Assembly (NCBI RefSeq): GCF_019802345.1
Contig: NZ_JAINDZ010000034.1
Span: 1-48,148, forward strand
Direction of reading: 5' to 3'
Length of the DNA: 48,148 bases
Source of the DNA: Methylosinus sp. Sm6
GTDB taxonomy: Bacteria; Pseudomonadota; Alphaproteobacteria; Rhizobiales; Beijerinckiaceae
The notes beneath the pieces are model-generated. The model saw only the letters and a program-made list of their open reading frames with translations, did not search any database and was not told the origin of the DNA. Made by a program: the position numbers and the translations under genes. Numbering within the stretch: position 1 is the first letter of the stretch; each line of letters opens with the position of its first letter. Below, in pieces: positions 24,761 to 33,156 of this stretch.

Positions 24761-25542
24761 CGAAGGGAAACGCGCGCGACGCGCTGCTGCCGTTCGCCGT
24801 GCTCGCCGGCGCGCTCGCCGCCTGGGAAGCGGCGGCGCGCGTCCTCGCGATACCGACCTATGTTCTGCCGGCGCCGAGCCTCGTCGCTGAAACTCTGGTC
24901 AAGGATCGCGAGATCCTCTTTTCAGCGCTGCTGGTGACGTTGACGACGGCGCTCGAGGCGCTGACGCTGGCGACGATCGGCGGCGTCGCTCTCGCGCTGC
25001 TGATCTCGCGCTCGCGCTGGCTCGAGCGGGCGATCATGCCCTTCGCCATCGTGCTGCAGGTGACGCCGATCATCGCCGTCGCGCCGCTGCTGCTCGTCTA
25101 TCTCGAGCCCGCGCGCGCGGTGCTGGTCTGCGCCTTTCTCGTCGCGTTCTTTCCCATACTCGCCAACGCCTCGCTCGGCCTCGCCTCGGTCGATCGCGCT
25201 CTGGTCGAGCTGTTCGATCTCTATCGCGCCTCGCCCTGGCAGAAGCTGATTTTTCTGCGCGCGCCGGCGGCGCTGCCGCAATTTCTCGCAGGCCTGCGCA
25301 TCGGCGGCGGCCTGTCGCTGATCGGCGCCATCGCCGCCGAGCTCGCGGCGGGCGCGGCGGGCCGAGGCGCCGGCCTCGCCTTCCGCATCTCGGAGGCCGG
25401 GTATCGGCTCGATATTCCGCGCATGTTCGCGGCGCTGGCGCTGGTCTCCGCCGCAGGCGTGATGATCTATGCGGCGCTGACGGCGCTGAGCCATCTTTGC
25501 CTGCGCCGCTGGCACGAGAGCGCGCGGGGAAAGAGCGAATAG
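24757..25542 (+). CDS. ABC transporter permease
   Basis: Encodes 261 residues from a GTG overlapping the ATPase stop codon. Six or so membrane segments are visible, with the BPD_transp_1-type EAA region around FPILANASLGLASVDRALVE and LIFLRAPAALPQFLAGLRIG. It begins LLPFAVLAGALAAWEAAARV and has YVLPAPSLVAET, the usual N-terminus of SsuC/TauC/ThiX-like permeases. It completes the three-gene importer divergent from the creatininase gene. Confidence 0.9.
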   Translation: MTKGNARDALLPFAVLAGALAAWEAAARVLAIPTYVLPAPSLVAETLVKDREILFSALLVTLTTALEALTLATIGGVALALLISRSRWLERAIMPFAIVLQVTPIIAVAPLLLVYLEPARAVLVCAFLVAFFPILANASLGLASVDRALVELFDLYRASPWQKLIFLRAPAALPQFLAGLRIGGGLSLIGAIAAELAAGAAGRGAGLAFRISEAGYRLDIPRMFAALALVSAAGVMIYAALTALSHLCLRRWHESARGKSE

Positions 25543-25558
25543 AGAAAAGGCTCGCGCC

Positions 25559-25783
25559 TCACCGGCCCGGGCCGATCTGCGCGCAGCGGGCGTCGGCGAT
25601 CTTGAAATGGATCGGATCGCAGGGCGAGACATCCTGCGGGCACATTTTTTCGCACAGATCGACCGGAACGACGATCGGGGCGACGTCCTCATATTGCGGC
25701 CGATGCGAGCGGCGGCCGGCGGCCTCGGCCGCGACAGTCCCGACGAGCGCCGCGGAAACAACGACGAACAGGGCGATACGCAT
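25559..25783 (-). CDS. Small secreted Cys-containing protein
   Basis: Encodes 74 residues from the ATG at 25783 with GAGGGAGGG upstream. A signal peptide (ALFVVVSAALVGTVAAEAA) is followed by a short mature chain with four Cys (VDLCEKMCPQDVSPCDP, then ARCAQIG), enough for two disulfides in the periplasm. No family is recognised. It follows the L,D-transpeptidase gene by 34 bp on the same strand. Confidence 0.6.
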   Translation of the reverse strand: MRIALFVVVSAALVGTVAAEAAGRRSHRPQYEDVAPIVVPVDLCEKMCPQDVSPCDPIHFKIADARCAQIGPGR

Positions 25784-25817
25784 GACGACCCTCCCTCGCA
25801 AAGCGCGGCGGGCGGGC

Positions 25818-27257
25818 TCAGCGGTCTCTCCGCGCCTCCCCCACCGCGTCGACACCATAAATGTCGTTTCGGAAATGAACCGTTCCATCGGCCGAGGCCC
25901 ATCCGGTCATATAGACCCAGACGACCGGCACCGGCTTGGGCAGCGCCACGTCCTGCCGCTCCCCGCCGGCGATCCTGGCCATGATCGCGGCCTTGTCCCA
26001 TTGCCCGGTCGACGAGCCCGGGGCGCCCTGCAGCAGCCAGGCGGCGAGGTCATAGACGCCCTCGACGCGCACGCAGCCATGCGACAGGAAGCGATAGTCG
26101 CTCGCGAACAGCCGCTTGGTCGGCGTGTCGTGCATATAGACCGCATGCTTGTTGGGCATGGCGATGCGGATCGAGCCGAGCGAATTGGCGGCGCCCGAAT
26201 CCTGGCGCAGCGTGTAATTGGCGGCGCGCTCGCTCGCCCAATTGATCGATTTCGGATCGACCTCGCCGCCGCGATTGTCGAACACGCGGATGCGCGCCTT
26301 CGCCAGATAGGACGAATCCTTCTGCATCTTGGGCATGATCTCGTTCTTGATGATCGAGACCGGCACCGTCCAGGTCGGGTTGAGATTGACCGCGCCGACC
26401 CTCGCCTCGACCTCGGGCGAGGGATGGTCGACGCCGCCGACGATCGCCGTATAGCGGCGCACGACGCGTCCGTTCTCCACCGCGTCGACGGCCGCGGAGG
26501 GGATGTTCACGACGATATAGCGCGGGCCGAACGGGAAATTATTGCCGGCGAGCCGCTGCGCCGAGGACGCGAGCTGGCGGAAGCGCACGCTGGCGGGCAC
26601 GTCGAGCTCGCGCAGCGTGGCCCCGGCGACGGCGCCGGTCTGCTTCAGCCCCATGCGAAATTGGAAATGCTTGACCGCCTGCGTCAGCGCGCCGTCCCAG
26701 GACTCGCCGCCGGCCGCGGCGCTCGGCAGATCGCCCTCGGCGGCGAGGCGCTTGCGCAGCGCCGCGACGGCCCGGCCGCTCGCGCCCGGCTTCAGCGGCG
26801 TTCCGACCTTGGGCCAGCCGCCGGCGTCGGCGATCGCCGCATAGCGCTCGGAGGCGAGCGACGTGGAAAAGAAGGTCTCCGGCTGCAGCGCCGGCGTCGG
26901 ATCGTCCGACAGCGCCGTCTCGCGCGGCGGCGGCGGCGGCGCCTTGGGCTTGGGTTTCGGCTTTGGTTTCGGCGCGACCTGCGCCTGCGGCGCAGGCGTG
27001 GCCGTCTCGCCGGCGGCCGCCGGACTCGGCGCGGCGGCGGGAGGCGCGGCCGGCGTCGCCACGGGCGCGGGCGTCGCCGGGGCCGCCGGCGCGGCGACGG
27101 GAGCAGGAGGAGCCGCAGCAGGAGAGGGAGCCGCCGGGGCCGGCGCGGGAGCGGCCTCTTGCGCGGAGGCGGGCCGAATCGCCAGGGGCTCGACGCCGAG
27201 CGCCGCGGCGATCGCCGCCAGCGCAACGATGCGTCCAATCTTGTTCACGATCGTCAT
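25818..27257 (-). CDS. L,D-transpeptidase (YcbB/LdtD-like) with PG-binding domain
   Basis: Encodes 479 residues. A signal sequence (GRIVALAAIAAALGVEPLA) leads to a linker of about 90 residues rich in Ala/Pro with a KPKPKPKPK run, then a peptidoglycan-binding helical domain (GASGRAVAALRKRLAAEGDL) and a YkuD catalytic domain. The latter holds YMHDTPTKRLF and the active-site SHGCVRVEGVYDLA (His, Gly, Cys). It forms 3-3 cross-links or attaches proteins to meso-diaminopimelate in the cell wall. The long linker would span the periplasm. Confidence 0.92.
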   Translation of the reverse strand: MTIVNKIGRIVALAAIAAALGVEPLAIRPASAQEAAPAPAPAAPSPAAAPPAPVAAPAAPATPAPVATPAAPPAAAPSPAAAGETATPAPQAQVAPKPKPKPKPKAPPPPPRETALSDDPTPALQPETFFSTSLASERYAAIADAGGWPKVGTPLKPGASGRAVAALRKRLAAEGDLPSAAAGGESWDGALTQAVKHFQFRMGLKQTGAVAGATLRELDVPASVRFRQLASSAQRLAGNNFPFGPRYIVVNIPSAAVDAVENGRVVRRYTAIVGGVDHPSPEVEARVGAVNLNPTWTVPVSIIKNEIMPKMQKDSSYLAKARIRVFDNRGGEVDPKSINWASERAANYTLRQDSGAANSLGSIRIAMPNKHAVYMHDTPTKRLFASDYRFLSHGCVRVEGVYDLAAWLLQGAPGSSTGQWDKAAIMARIAGGERQDVALPKPVPVVWVYMTGWASADGTVHFRNDIYGVDAVGEARRDR

Positions 27258-27356
27258 GTTTTCCGAAGGCGGCGCGGCAAATTCGGCAGAGGGCGCCGAA
27301 CCTGACCTGTCCGAAGCTTTTCCGCTTTGCCACGCGCGCGGTCAACAAATGTTTGC

Positions 27357-27400
27357 GCGTTTTTTCTTTGGCGTTTTTTTCTTCGGCGTTTTTTCTTGCC
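27357..27400. repeat. Three T-rich 14-15 bp tandem units
   Basis: gcgttttttctttg, gcgtttttttcttcg and gcgttttttcttgcc follow one another without gaps in the 254-bp divergent intergenic region between the L,D-transpeptidase and PepSY genes. The long T runs stand out against the GC-rich genome and could vary by slippage. No protein or RNA role is evident. Confidence 0.7.
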
Positions 27401-27511
27401 AGCCGGCGCGTCGCTCGCTTTGATGTCGCCACAATCGATTTCGATCTGCGCGCGGACGCGGGTTTGCGCGCTTGTTTTCCTCATCTTCGCCAGCGGCAGG
27501 AGCGAAGACGC

Positions 27512-28735
27512 ATGTCTCAGAATGTTCTCGAATCGAAAGCCGCGCGCCCCGGGGGCGCCCCCGCGCAGGGACGGCTTCGGCGCCTCTGGCTCGACGCGCA
27601 TCTCTATGTCGGGCTCGTCGCCGGCGCCGTCTTCGTGGTGATCGGCCTCACCGGCTCCATTCTCGCCTTTCGTGTCGAGATCGACGCATGGCTGAACAAG
27701 GACCTGCTGGTCCTCGCGGCGACGCCCGGCGCCGGCGCTCAGAAAGCGTCGCTCGACGACATCATCGCCCATGCGCGGGCCGCGGCGCCTGCGGGGGCCG
27801 TTCCCTCCTATGTGCATTTCTCCAAGCGGCCGGACCAGCCGGCCGATGTGATCCTGCGGGTCGGCGGCGAAGCACATGAGGGGCATGATCATGAGGCGAT
27901 CGACCAATATCTCATGAACCCCTATGACGCCTCCTTTATCGGTCGCCGCGCGATCGTCGACGCGACGAGTCATTTCGCCGAGCCCTTCGTCATTCTGGTC
28001 ATGCATCTGCATTACACGCTGCTGCAGGGCGAGATCGGCGAGACGATCGTCGGCTTCGTCGGCCTCTTCCTGTTCGGCTCGCTGGCGAGCGGCGTCTATC
28101 TGTGGTGGCCGCGCAATGGCAAATGGCGCCAGGCCTTCTCCATCAAGCGCGGCGCCAGCGCGGAGCGGCTCGTCCTCGATCTGCACAAGACGACGGCGAT
28201 CTATGTGCTGCCGATCCTCGTCGTCATCCTGTTCTCCGGCGTCTATCTGATTTTCGGCGACAAGATCTCCGCCATGGTGGCGCTCGCCTCGCCGGTCGAC
28301 GCGCATATGCTTCCCGAAGCGCTGAAATCGGAGCCCGCGAACGGCCGCGCGCCGATCGGCGCGGCGGCGGCGGCGACGATCATGGACCGCGCCTTTCCCG
28401 ACGGGCTGCTGATGGACATGCGCCTGCCCGTCGGGCCCGAGGACGTCTATGTCGTCGGCAAGCGCGCCGACGACGAGGTGAACAAAAGCGAGCCGCGCCG
28501 CCGGGCGGCGATCGATCAATATTCCGGCCGCATTCTGTGGGTGCAGGACCCGCACGACTACACCGCCGGCGAGCGGTTCCTGGAATGGCAGTTCCCGCTG
28601 CACACGGGGGAAGCCTTCGGCAATCCCGGCCGCGCGCTGATCTGCGCCATGGGCTTCGTCCCGGCGCTGCTCTATGCGACCGGCCTCATCCGCTGGCTGC
28701 AGAAACGGCGCGCGCGACGGCGGAGCGCCACCTAG
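27512..28735 (+). CDS. PepSY-associated TM-helix protein (PiuB-type)
   Basis: Encodes 407 residues from the ATG at 27512 (AGGAG upstream). It has four likely membrane segments: LYVGLVAGAVFVVIGLTGSI near residue 30, TIVGFVGLFLFGSLASGVYL near 180, AIYVLPILVVILFSGVYLIF near 230, and one near the C-terminus (LICAMGFVPALLYATGLIRW). Conserved His residues (HLYVG, HLHYTL, DLHKTTA) fit the PiuB/PepSY-TM family, some members of which are iron-regulated or reduce siderophore complexes. An internal HEGHDHEA patch may bind metal. A TlpA-like thiol protein follows on the same strand. Confidence 0.85.
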   Translation: MSQNVLESKAARPGGAPAQGRLRRLWLDAHLYVGLVAGAVFVVIGLTGSILAFRVEIDAWLNKDLLVLAATPGAGAQKASLDDIIAHARAAAPAGAVPSYVHFSKRPDQPADVILRVGGEAHEGHDHEAIDQYLMNPYDASFIGRRAIVDATSHFAEPFVILVMHLHYTLLQGEIGETIVGFVGLFLFGSLASGVYLWWPRNGKWRQAFSIKRGASAERLVLDLHKTTAIYVLPILVVILFSGVYLIFGDKISAMVALASPVDAHMLPEALKSEPANGRAPIGAAAAATIMDRAFPDGLLMDMRLPVGPEDVYVVGKRADDEVNKSEPRRRAAIDQYSGRILWVQDPHDYTAGERFLEWQFPLHTGEAFGNPGRALICAMGFVPALLYATGLIRWLQKRRARRRSAT

Positions 28736-28801
28736 AGCAGGCTCGCGGACGTTGCTGTTTTGCGCTATGCGGGGAGCGGTCGCCATATGGAGATTTGGAC
28801 G

Positions 28802-29299
28802 ATGCGGCGTCCCCCGTCACATGCGCTGGTCGCGGCCGGCATCGCCGCCTGCGCCGCCTCGTCCGCGGCCGCGGGAAGCGATCCGGCGCCCTATGCGCAG
28901 GGCTCCTACGACGTCATCCGCAAGGCCCATGCGGGACGTTCGCTCGTCGTGCATTTCTGGTCCGTCGCCTGCCCGACCTGCGTCCTCGAGCTCGCCGATT
29001 GGGCGCGGCTCGCGCGCGAGCGCCGCGACATTGATTTCGTCTTCGTCAACGCCGACCGCGCGCGCGACCGGCCGCGAGTCGAGGCGCGAATCGACAGGGT
29101 CGGCCTGCAGCAGCAGGCGAATTTCGCCTTTGCCGAGGATATCGCCGATCCGCTCTATCTCGAGGTCGACCGCCATTGGGGCGGCGAATTGCCGTTCACC
29201 GCGCTGATCGGCCCCGGCGGCGAGGCGCAGACCGCGGCCGGGGCCTTGGACACGCCGCAGATCAAGGCCTGGCTGGCGCGGGAAGCGAAGGCGCGTTGA
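28802..29299 (+). CDS. TlpA-like periplasmic thioredoxin-fold protein
   Basis: Encodes 165 residues from the ATG at 28802 (GGAG 9 nt before); starts at 28787 or 28760 are alternatives. The signal peptide is SHALVAAGIAACAASSAAA. A thioredoxin fold follows with LVVHFWSVACPTCVLELADW (CxxC active site CPTC) and a cis-Pro region LPFTALIGPGG. It probably reduces disulfides or metal-site cysteines in the periplasm, perhaps together with the PepSY protein encoded 66 bp upstream. It ends before a REP-like hairpin. Confidence 0.85.
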   Translation: MRRPPSHALVAAGIAACAASSAAAGSDPAPYAQGSYDVIRKAHAGRSLVVHFWSVACPTCVLELADWARLARERRDIDFVFVNADRARDRPRVEARIDRVGLQQQANFAFAEDIADPLYLEVDRHWGGELPFTALIGPGGEAQTAAGALDTPQIKAWLAREAKAR

Positions 29300-29308
29300 C
29301 GGCGCCGG

Positions 29309-29326
29309 GCGAGCCTTCAGGCTCGC
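29309..29326. terminator. REP-like palindrome between convergent genes
   Basis: GCGAGCCTTCAGGCTCGC lies in the 38-bp gap between the thioredoxin-fold gene and the convergent pduO stop. It is probably a bidirectional terminator and belongs to the dispersed GCGAGCC family. Confidence 0.65.
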
Positions 29327-29337
29327 TCATTCGCGCC

Positions 29338-29919
29338 CTACCGCGTCGCGCCCGGCGTCCACAGCACGTCGCCCTTCTCGCGATTGGCGTAGCGCGCGGC
29401 GACGAACAGGAAATCCGACAGGCGATTGACATAGCGCAGCGCCGGTGCGTCCACGCTCTCCTCCGGCGCGTTGGCGAGCGCCACCATCACCCGCTCGGCG
29501 CGCCGCGAGATGGCGCGGGCGACATGCAGATGCGCGGCGGCGGCGGTTCCGCCCGGCAGCACGAAGGATTTGAGCGGCGCGAGCGCGGCGTTGAGCGTAT
29601 CGATCTCGCGCTCCAGCCGATCGACCTGCGATTGCAGAATGGCGAGGCGAGCGGCGCCGTCCGGCGCGGCGCCCGGCTTTTGCGGCGTCGCCAGCTCGGC
29701 GCCGAGGTCGAAGAGGTCGTTCTGAATGCGCGCCAGCATGGCGTCGAGCGCGGGCTCGGCGGCGGTGGCGAGGCGCGCGACGCCGATGGCGGAATTGGCC
29801 TCGTCGACCGCGCCATAAGCCTCGACGCGCAAATCGTCCTTGCGGCGCCGCTCGCCGGTGGCGAGGGAGGTGGCGCCGGAATCGCCGCCGCGCGTGTAGA
29901 TTTTATCGAGACGCACCAT
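29338..29919 (-). CDS. pduO: Corrinoid adenosyltransferase, PduO type
   Basis: Encodes 193 residues beginning VRLDKIYTRGGDSGATSLAT, the ATP-binding signature of the PduO/MMAB family. It continues with VDEANSAIGVAR, RIQNDLFDLGAELATP and the C-terminal NRLSDFLFVAARYAN. It adenosylates cob(I)alamin to adenosylcobalamin, needed for example by methylmalonyl-CoA mutase in methylotroph and PHB-linked carbon pathways. It follows a twin-transmembrane protein gene 15 bp upstream on the same strand. Confidence 0.92.
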   Translation of the reverse strand: MVRLDKIYTRGGDSGATSLATGERRRKDDLRVEAYGAVDEANSAIGVARLATAAEPALDAMLARIQNDLFDLGAELATPQKPGAAPDGAARLAILQSQVDRLEREIDTLNAALAPLKSFVLPGGTAAAAHLHVARAISRRAERVMVALANAPEESVDAPALRYVNRLSDFLFVAARYANREKGDVLWTPGATR

Positions 29920-29934
29920 GGAGTTGAAATCTCG

Positions 29935-30126
29935 TCAGTGTCGGAAAGCGAGAACGGCGAGGATCAGCAGAAGCGCGCAGAATTGCAAGCCCACGCGCCA
30001 GCGCATGAGCATTTGCGACCGGTTGCGGTCGCCCTTGCGCAAAAGATTGATCAGCCCCAGCAGCACGACCGCGGCGACGGCGGCGACCGCGCCGAGGACG
30101 AGGAGATTGGACCAGTGCGACATCAT
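29935..30126 (-). CDS. Twin-transmembrane (HIG1-like) small protein
   Basis: Encodes 63 residues (or 62 from the second ATG at 30123). There are two hydrophobic segments, NLLVLGAVAAVAAVVLLGLI and VGLQFCALLLILAVLA, joined by a basic loop LLRKGDRNRSQMLMRWR. This is the layout of alphaproteobacterial twin-transmembrane HIG1-type proteins, which commonly sit next to the PduO-type adenosyltransferase as here. Function is unknown; some relatives associate with respiratory complexes. Confidence 0.8.
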   Translation of the reverse strand: MMSHWSNLLVLGAVAAVAAVVLLGLINLLRKGDRNRSQMLMRWRVGLQFCALLLILAVLAFRH

Positions 30127-30239
30127 GGGCCCGTTCTCCGGGAGGCGCGCTTTATGGCGTCTCCATGACTAGAGGAGCGGGCGCCGGGGAGCAAGGGGCG
30201 GCGCTGGTGCAAGGCCCCGAGCTGGTCCCTCGGAACGAT

Positions 30240-30256
30240 GTATGCTATTGTCATAC
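30240..30256. promoter_or_regulatory. Small dyad before toxin-antitoxin pair
   Basis: gtatg-ctattgt-catac is a 5-7-5 dyad overlapping a possible -10 (TATGCT) just before the antitoxin ATG at 30259. TacA-type antitoxins autoregulate through such sites. The arms are short, so this is weak. Confidence 0.3.
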
Positions 30257-30258
30257 GC

Positions 30259-30537
30259 ATGACCAGACAAACGCAGACGGGAGCCGTGCTCAGCGTCCGG
30301 GTGACGGCGCAGGAACGCGCGCTGCTCGAAGCGGCGGCGGCGGACCAGCGCACGACGCTCAGCGATTTCGTGCGCAAGAAGGCGATCGAGGCCGCCGAAG
30401 CGGAAGTGCTGGCGCGCAGCGTCGTCACGATCCCAGCTGAAGCTTGGGAGTCGTTCGAGGCCTGGGTGAGCCGGCCGGCCGAGCCCGATCCCGCGCTCGA
30501 CCGGCTGATGCGGCGCAAGCCCGCCTGGGATGCGTGA
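30259..30537 (+). CDS. DUF1778 antitoxin (TacA-like)
   Basis: Encodes 92 residues from the ATG at 30259; 30238 is an in-frame alternative. The ribbon-helix-helix region is LSVRVTAQERALLEAAAADQ followed by TTLSDFVRKKAIEAAEA. The C-terminal toxin-binding tail is VTIPAEAWESFEAWVSRPAE, ending RLMRRKPAWDA. This is the DUF1778/TacA layout. The toxin gene overlaps its end by 8 bp. Confidence 0.85.
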   Translation: MTRQTQTGAVLSVRVTAQERALLEAAAADQRTTLSDFVRKKAIEAAEAEVLARSVVTIPAEAWESFEAWVSRPAEPDPALDRLMRRKPAWDA

Positions 30538-31069
30538 CGGCATGGTCGGCGCGGCCCCGCGTCCGCTCGCGAGAGACGACGACCGAGCCTCGTTCGACTG
30601 CGGGCGGGAATCGATCAATTCCTGGCTTCGACGCCATGGCTGGATCAGCCATGAAAGCGGCGCGTCTCGCGTGAATGTGATCGTCGACGCCGCCTCGGGG
30701 CGCATCGCCGGCTATGTCACATTGAGCGCCACCCAGATCGAGCGCGGATTCCTGCCGAAGGCGCAGCAGCGCAATCGCCCCGACCCGCTGCCGGCGACGC
30801 TGCTCGGACAGCTCGCCGTCGACAAGGCCTATCAGGGAAAGGGCTGCGGGGCCGATCTCCTGTTGTTCGCGCTGACGACGTCTCTGCGCGCCGCCGAGAT
30901 CGTCGGCAGCGTCGGCGTTATCACCCATCCGCTCGACGAAAATGCGCGCAGCTTTTACGCGAGGCACGGTTTTGCCGATCTCCCTTTCGATCCCCGCCGG
31001 GCGATGATCGTCCGCATGGCCGAGCTGCGGCTCGTCTTGCGAAGCGGCGATCGCCCGGATCTGCTCTAG
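30530..31069 (+). CDS. GNAT-family toxin (TacT-like acetyltransferase)
   Basis: Encodes 179 residues; its ATG overlaps the antitoxin stop. It has the TacT-type start FDCGRESINSWLRRHGWISH, the acetyl-CoA loop VDKAYQGKGCGADLLLFAL and HPLDENARSFYARHGFADLP with the catalytic Tyr. TacT toxins acetylate the amino group of aminoacyl-tRNA and block translation. Length and gene order match type II TacAT systems. A chromosomal stabilising or phage-defence role is inferred. Confidence 0.85.
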   Translation: MRDGMVGAAPRPLARDDDRASFDCGRESINSWLRRHGWISHESGASRVNVIVDAASGRIAGYVTLSATQIERGFLPKAQQRNRPDPLPATLLGQLAVDKAYQGKGCGADLLLFALTTSLRAAEIVGSVGVITHPLDENARSFYARHGFADLPFDPRRAMIVRMAELRLVLRSGDRPDLL

Positions 31070-31184
31070 CCCCGCTGGTCGGCGCCCAGAATCGCCCTAA
31101 TGCTCTGTCCATGATCGAAGATGGTAAAAGTTCCGCGCGAAGAGGTCACAGCAACAGACTTTTTCCGGCGCCCGGAGATGGCTC

Positions 31185-33011
31185 ATGTGTGGAATTGTCG
31201 GCATTCTGGGGCGCGAGCCCGTCGCGCCCGCCCTCGTCGAAGCCTTGAAGCGGCTCGAATATCGCGGCTATGATTCGGCCGGCGTCGCCACGCTCGAGAA
31301 GGGCCGGCTGACGCGGCTGCGCGCCAGCGGCAAGCTGCGCAATCTCGAGGACAAGCTCGCCGCCGCGCCCCTGCTCGGCGTGAGCGGCATCGGCCATACG
31401 CGCTGGGCGACGCACGGCCGCCCGACCGAGGCCAACGCCCACCCTCATGCGAGCGGCGGCCTCGCCGTGGTGCATAACGGGATCATCGAGAATTTCCGCG
31501 AGCTGCGCGAGGAGCTCGCCGCCAAGGGCCATGTCTTCGCCACCGAGACCGACACCGAGGCGGTCGCCCATCTCGTCGCCGAGGAGCGGCGCTCCGGCGC
31601 CGGCCCGCGCGAGGCGGTGGCGAAAGCGCTGATGCGGCTCCACGGCGCCTTCGCCCTCGCCTTTCTATTCGAGGGCGAGGAGGACCTGCTCATCGGCGCC
31701 CGCCGCGGTGCCCCGCTCGCCGCCGGCTGGGGGCGCGACGGCGTCTATCTCGGCTCCGACGCGCTGGCGCTCGCGCCTTTCGCCCATATGATCGCCTATC
31801 TCGAAGAGGGCGACCATGTCGTGCTGACGCGCGACAAGATCAGCTTCTATGACGCCGCTGGCCGCGAGGTCGAGCGCCGCCGGCAGCCGCTGCAGGCGGG
31901 CGCCTTTCTCGTCGACAAGGGCAATTACCGCCACTTCATGGCCAAGGAGATCCACGAGCAGCCCGAGGTGGTCGGCCGCACGCTCTCGCATTTTCTCGAC
32001 CTTTCCGCCGGCAAGGTGCGGCTCCCCTTCGAGCTGCCCTTCGATGCGGAAAAGCTGTCGCGCGTGACCATCTCCGCCTGCGGCACGGCCTATTACGCCG
32101 GGCTCATCGGCCGCTATTGGATCGAGCGCTATGCGCGGCTCGCGGTGGAGATCGATATCGCCTCCGAGTTCCGCTACCGCGAGGCGCCGCTGCCCGCGAA
32201 CGGGCTGACGATCCTCGTCTCGCAATCGGGCGAGACCGCCGACACTCTGGCGGCGCTGCGCTACGCCAAATCGCAGGGTCAGCACATTCTCTCCATCGTC
32301 AATGTCGAGACCTCGACCATCGCGCGTGAGAGCGATACGGCGGCGCTGACGCTCGCCGGGCCGGAGATCGGCGTCGCCTCGACCAAGGCCTTTACCTGCC
32401 AGCTCGCGGTCTTCGCCTCTCTCGCCATCGCGCTCGGCCGCGCGCGCGGCGTGCTGAGCGAAGCGGACGAGCAGCGTCTCGTGCGCGAGCTCGCCGCGAC
32501 GCCCGGGCAGATGGCCGCGGCGCTCGCCCGCGAGGCCGAGATCGAGCCCGTCGCGCGCGATATGGCGCGGGCCTCGAGCGTGCTCTATCTCGGCCGTGGC
32601 GCGGCGTTTCCGCTGGCGCTGGAGGGCGCGCTGAAGCTGAAGGAATTGTCCTACATTCACGCCGAGGGCTATGCCGCCGGCGAGCTCAAGCACGGCCCGA
32701 TCGCGCTCATCGACTATGCGATGCCGGTGATCGTGCTGGCGCCGCCCGACGCCACGTTGGAGAAGACCGTCTCCAATCTCCAGGAGGTGGCCGCGCGGGG
32801 CGGTCGCCTGATCCTGATCGGCTCGGCGGCCGCGCGCGCGGCGGCGGCCAGCGATCTCGCCGGCTTCGTCGAGCTGCCCGAAATGGCGAGCGCCTTCGCG
32901 CCGCTGGTCTACGCGATTCCCGTGCAGTTGCTCGCCTATCACGCGGCGGTGTTCATGGGGAAGGACGTGGACCAGCCGCGCAATCTCGCGAAGAGCGTCA
33001 CGGTGGAGTGA
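31185..33011 (+). CDS. glmS: Glutamine-fructose-6-phosphate aminotransferase (isomerizing)
   Basis: Encodes 608 residues, the usual length. The catalytic Cys follows the initiator Met (MCGIVGILG). The glutaminase domain has RLEYRGYDSAGVA and HTRWATHGRPTEANAHPH. Two SIS domains follow (ISACGTAYYAGLIGRYWIE; SQSGETADTLAALRYAKSQG; LGRGAAFPLALEGALKLKE), with the C-terminal DVDQPRNLAKSVTVE. It makes glucosamine-6-phosphate for peptidoglycan and lipopolysaccharide. No glmS ribozyme fold was evident upstream. Confidence 0.96.
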   Translation: MCGIVGILGREPVAPALVEALKRLEYRGYDSAGVATLEKGRLTRLRASGKLRNLEDKLAAAPLLGVSGIGHTRWATHGRPTEANAHPHASGGLAVVHNGIIENFRELREELAAKGHVFATETDTEAVAHLVAEERRSGAGPREAVAKALMRLHGAFALAFLFEGEEDLLIGARRGAPLAAGWGRDGVYLGSDALALAPFAHMIAYLEEGDHVVLTRDKISFYDAAGREVERRRQPLQAGAFLVDKGNYRHFMAKEIHEQPEVVGRTLSHFLDLSAGKVRLPFELPFDAEKLSRVTISACGTAYYAGLIGRYWIERYARLAVEIDIASEFRYREAPLPANGLTILVSQSGETADTLAALRYAKSQGQHILSIVNVETSTIARESDTAALTLAGPEIGVASTKAFTCQLAVFASLAIALGRARGVLSEADEQRLVRELAATPGQMAAALAREAEIEPVARDMARASSVLYLGRGAAFPLALEGALKLKELSYIHAEGYAAGELKHGPIALIDYAMPVIVLAPPDATLEKTVSNLQEVAARGGRLILIGSAAARAAAASDLAGFVELPEMASAFAPLVYAIPVQLLAYHAAVFMGKDVDQPRNLAKSVTVE

Positions 33012-33156
33012 CGCTCGACTTGGCCTGATGGATGCTTTCGAGACGCGAGCGGCGGGCCTCGCCGCTCGGATTCGAGGCGCAAGCAACTCATGGCGCGTCG
33101 ACGCGACCCCGCGAAAGGTCGTGGCGGCGAGGCGCCCAGGCAAGGGAAATCCATTC

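Noticed and set aside
26539-27432. Minus-strand frame starting MATSKRATRRLARKNAEEKN, resembling a histone-like basic protein
   Set aside because: No ribosome site, and it runs out of frame through the L,D-transpeptidase gene; the Lys-rich start again reflects the T-rich repeat.
27254-28786. Long minus-strand frame ending in a Lys/Arg-rich tail opposite the PepSY gene
   Set aside because: The basic tail (GKKKRRRKKRQRKNA) comes from translating the T-rich repeat; the rest is antisense to a clear membrane protein.
31070-31184. glmS ribozyme or riboswitch upstream of glmS
   Set aside because: The leader is only about 115 bp and lacks a recognisable ribozyme core; this element is mainly known from Firmicutes.
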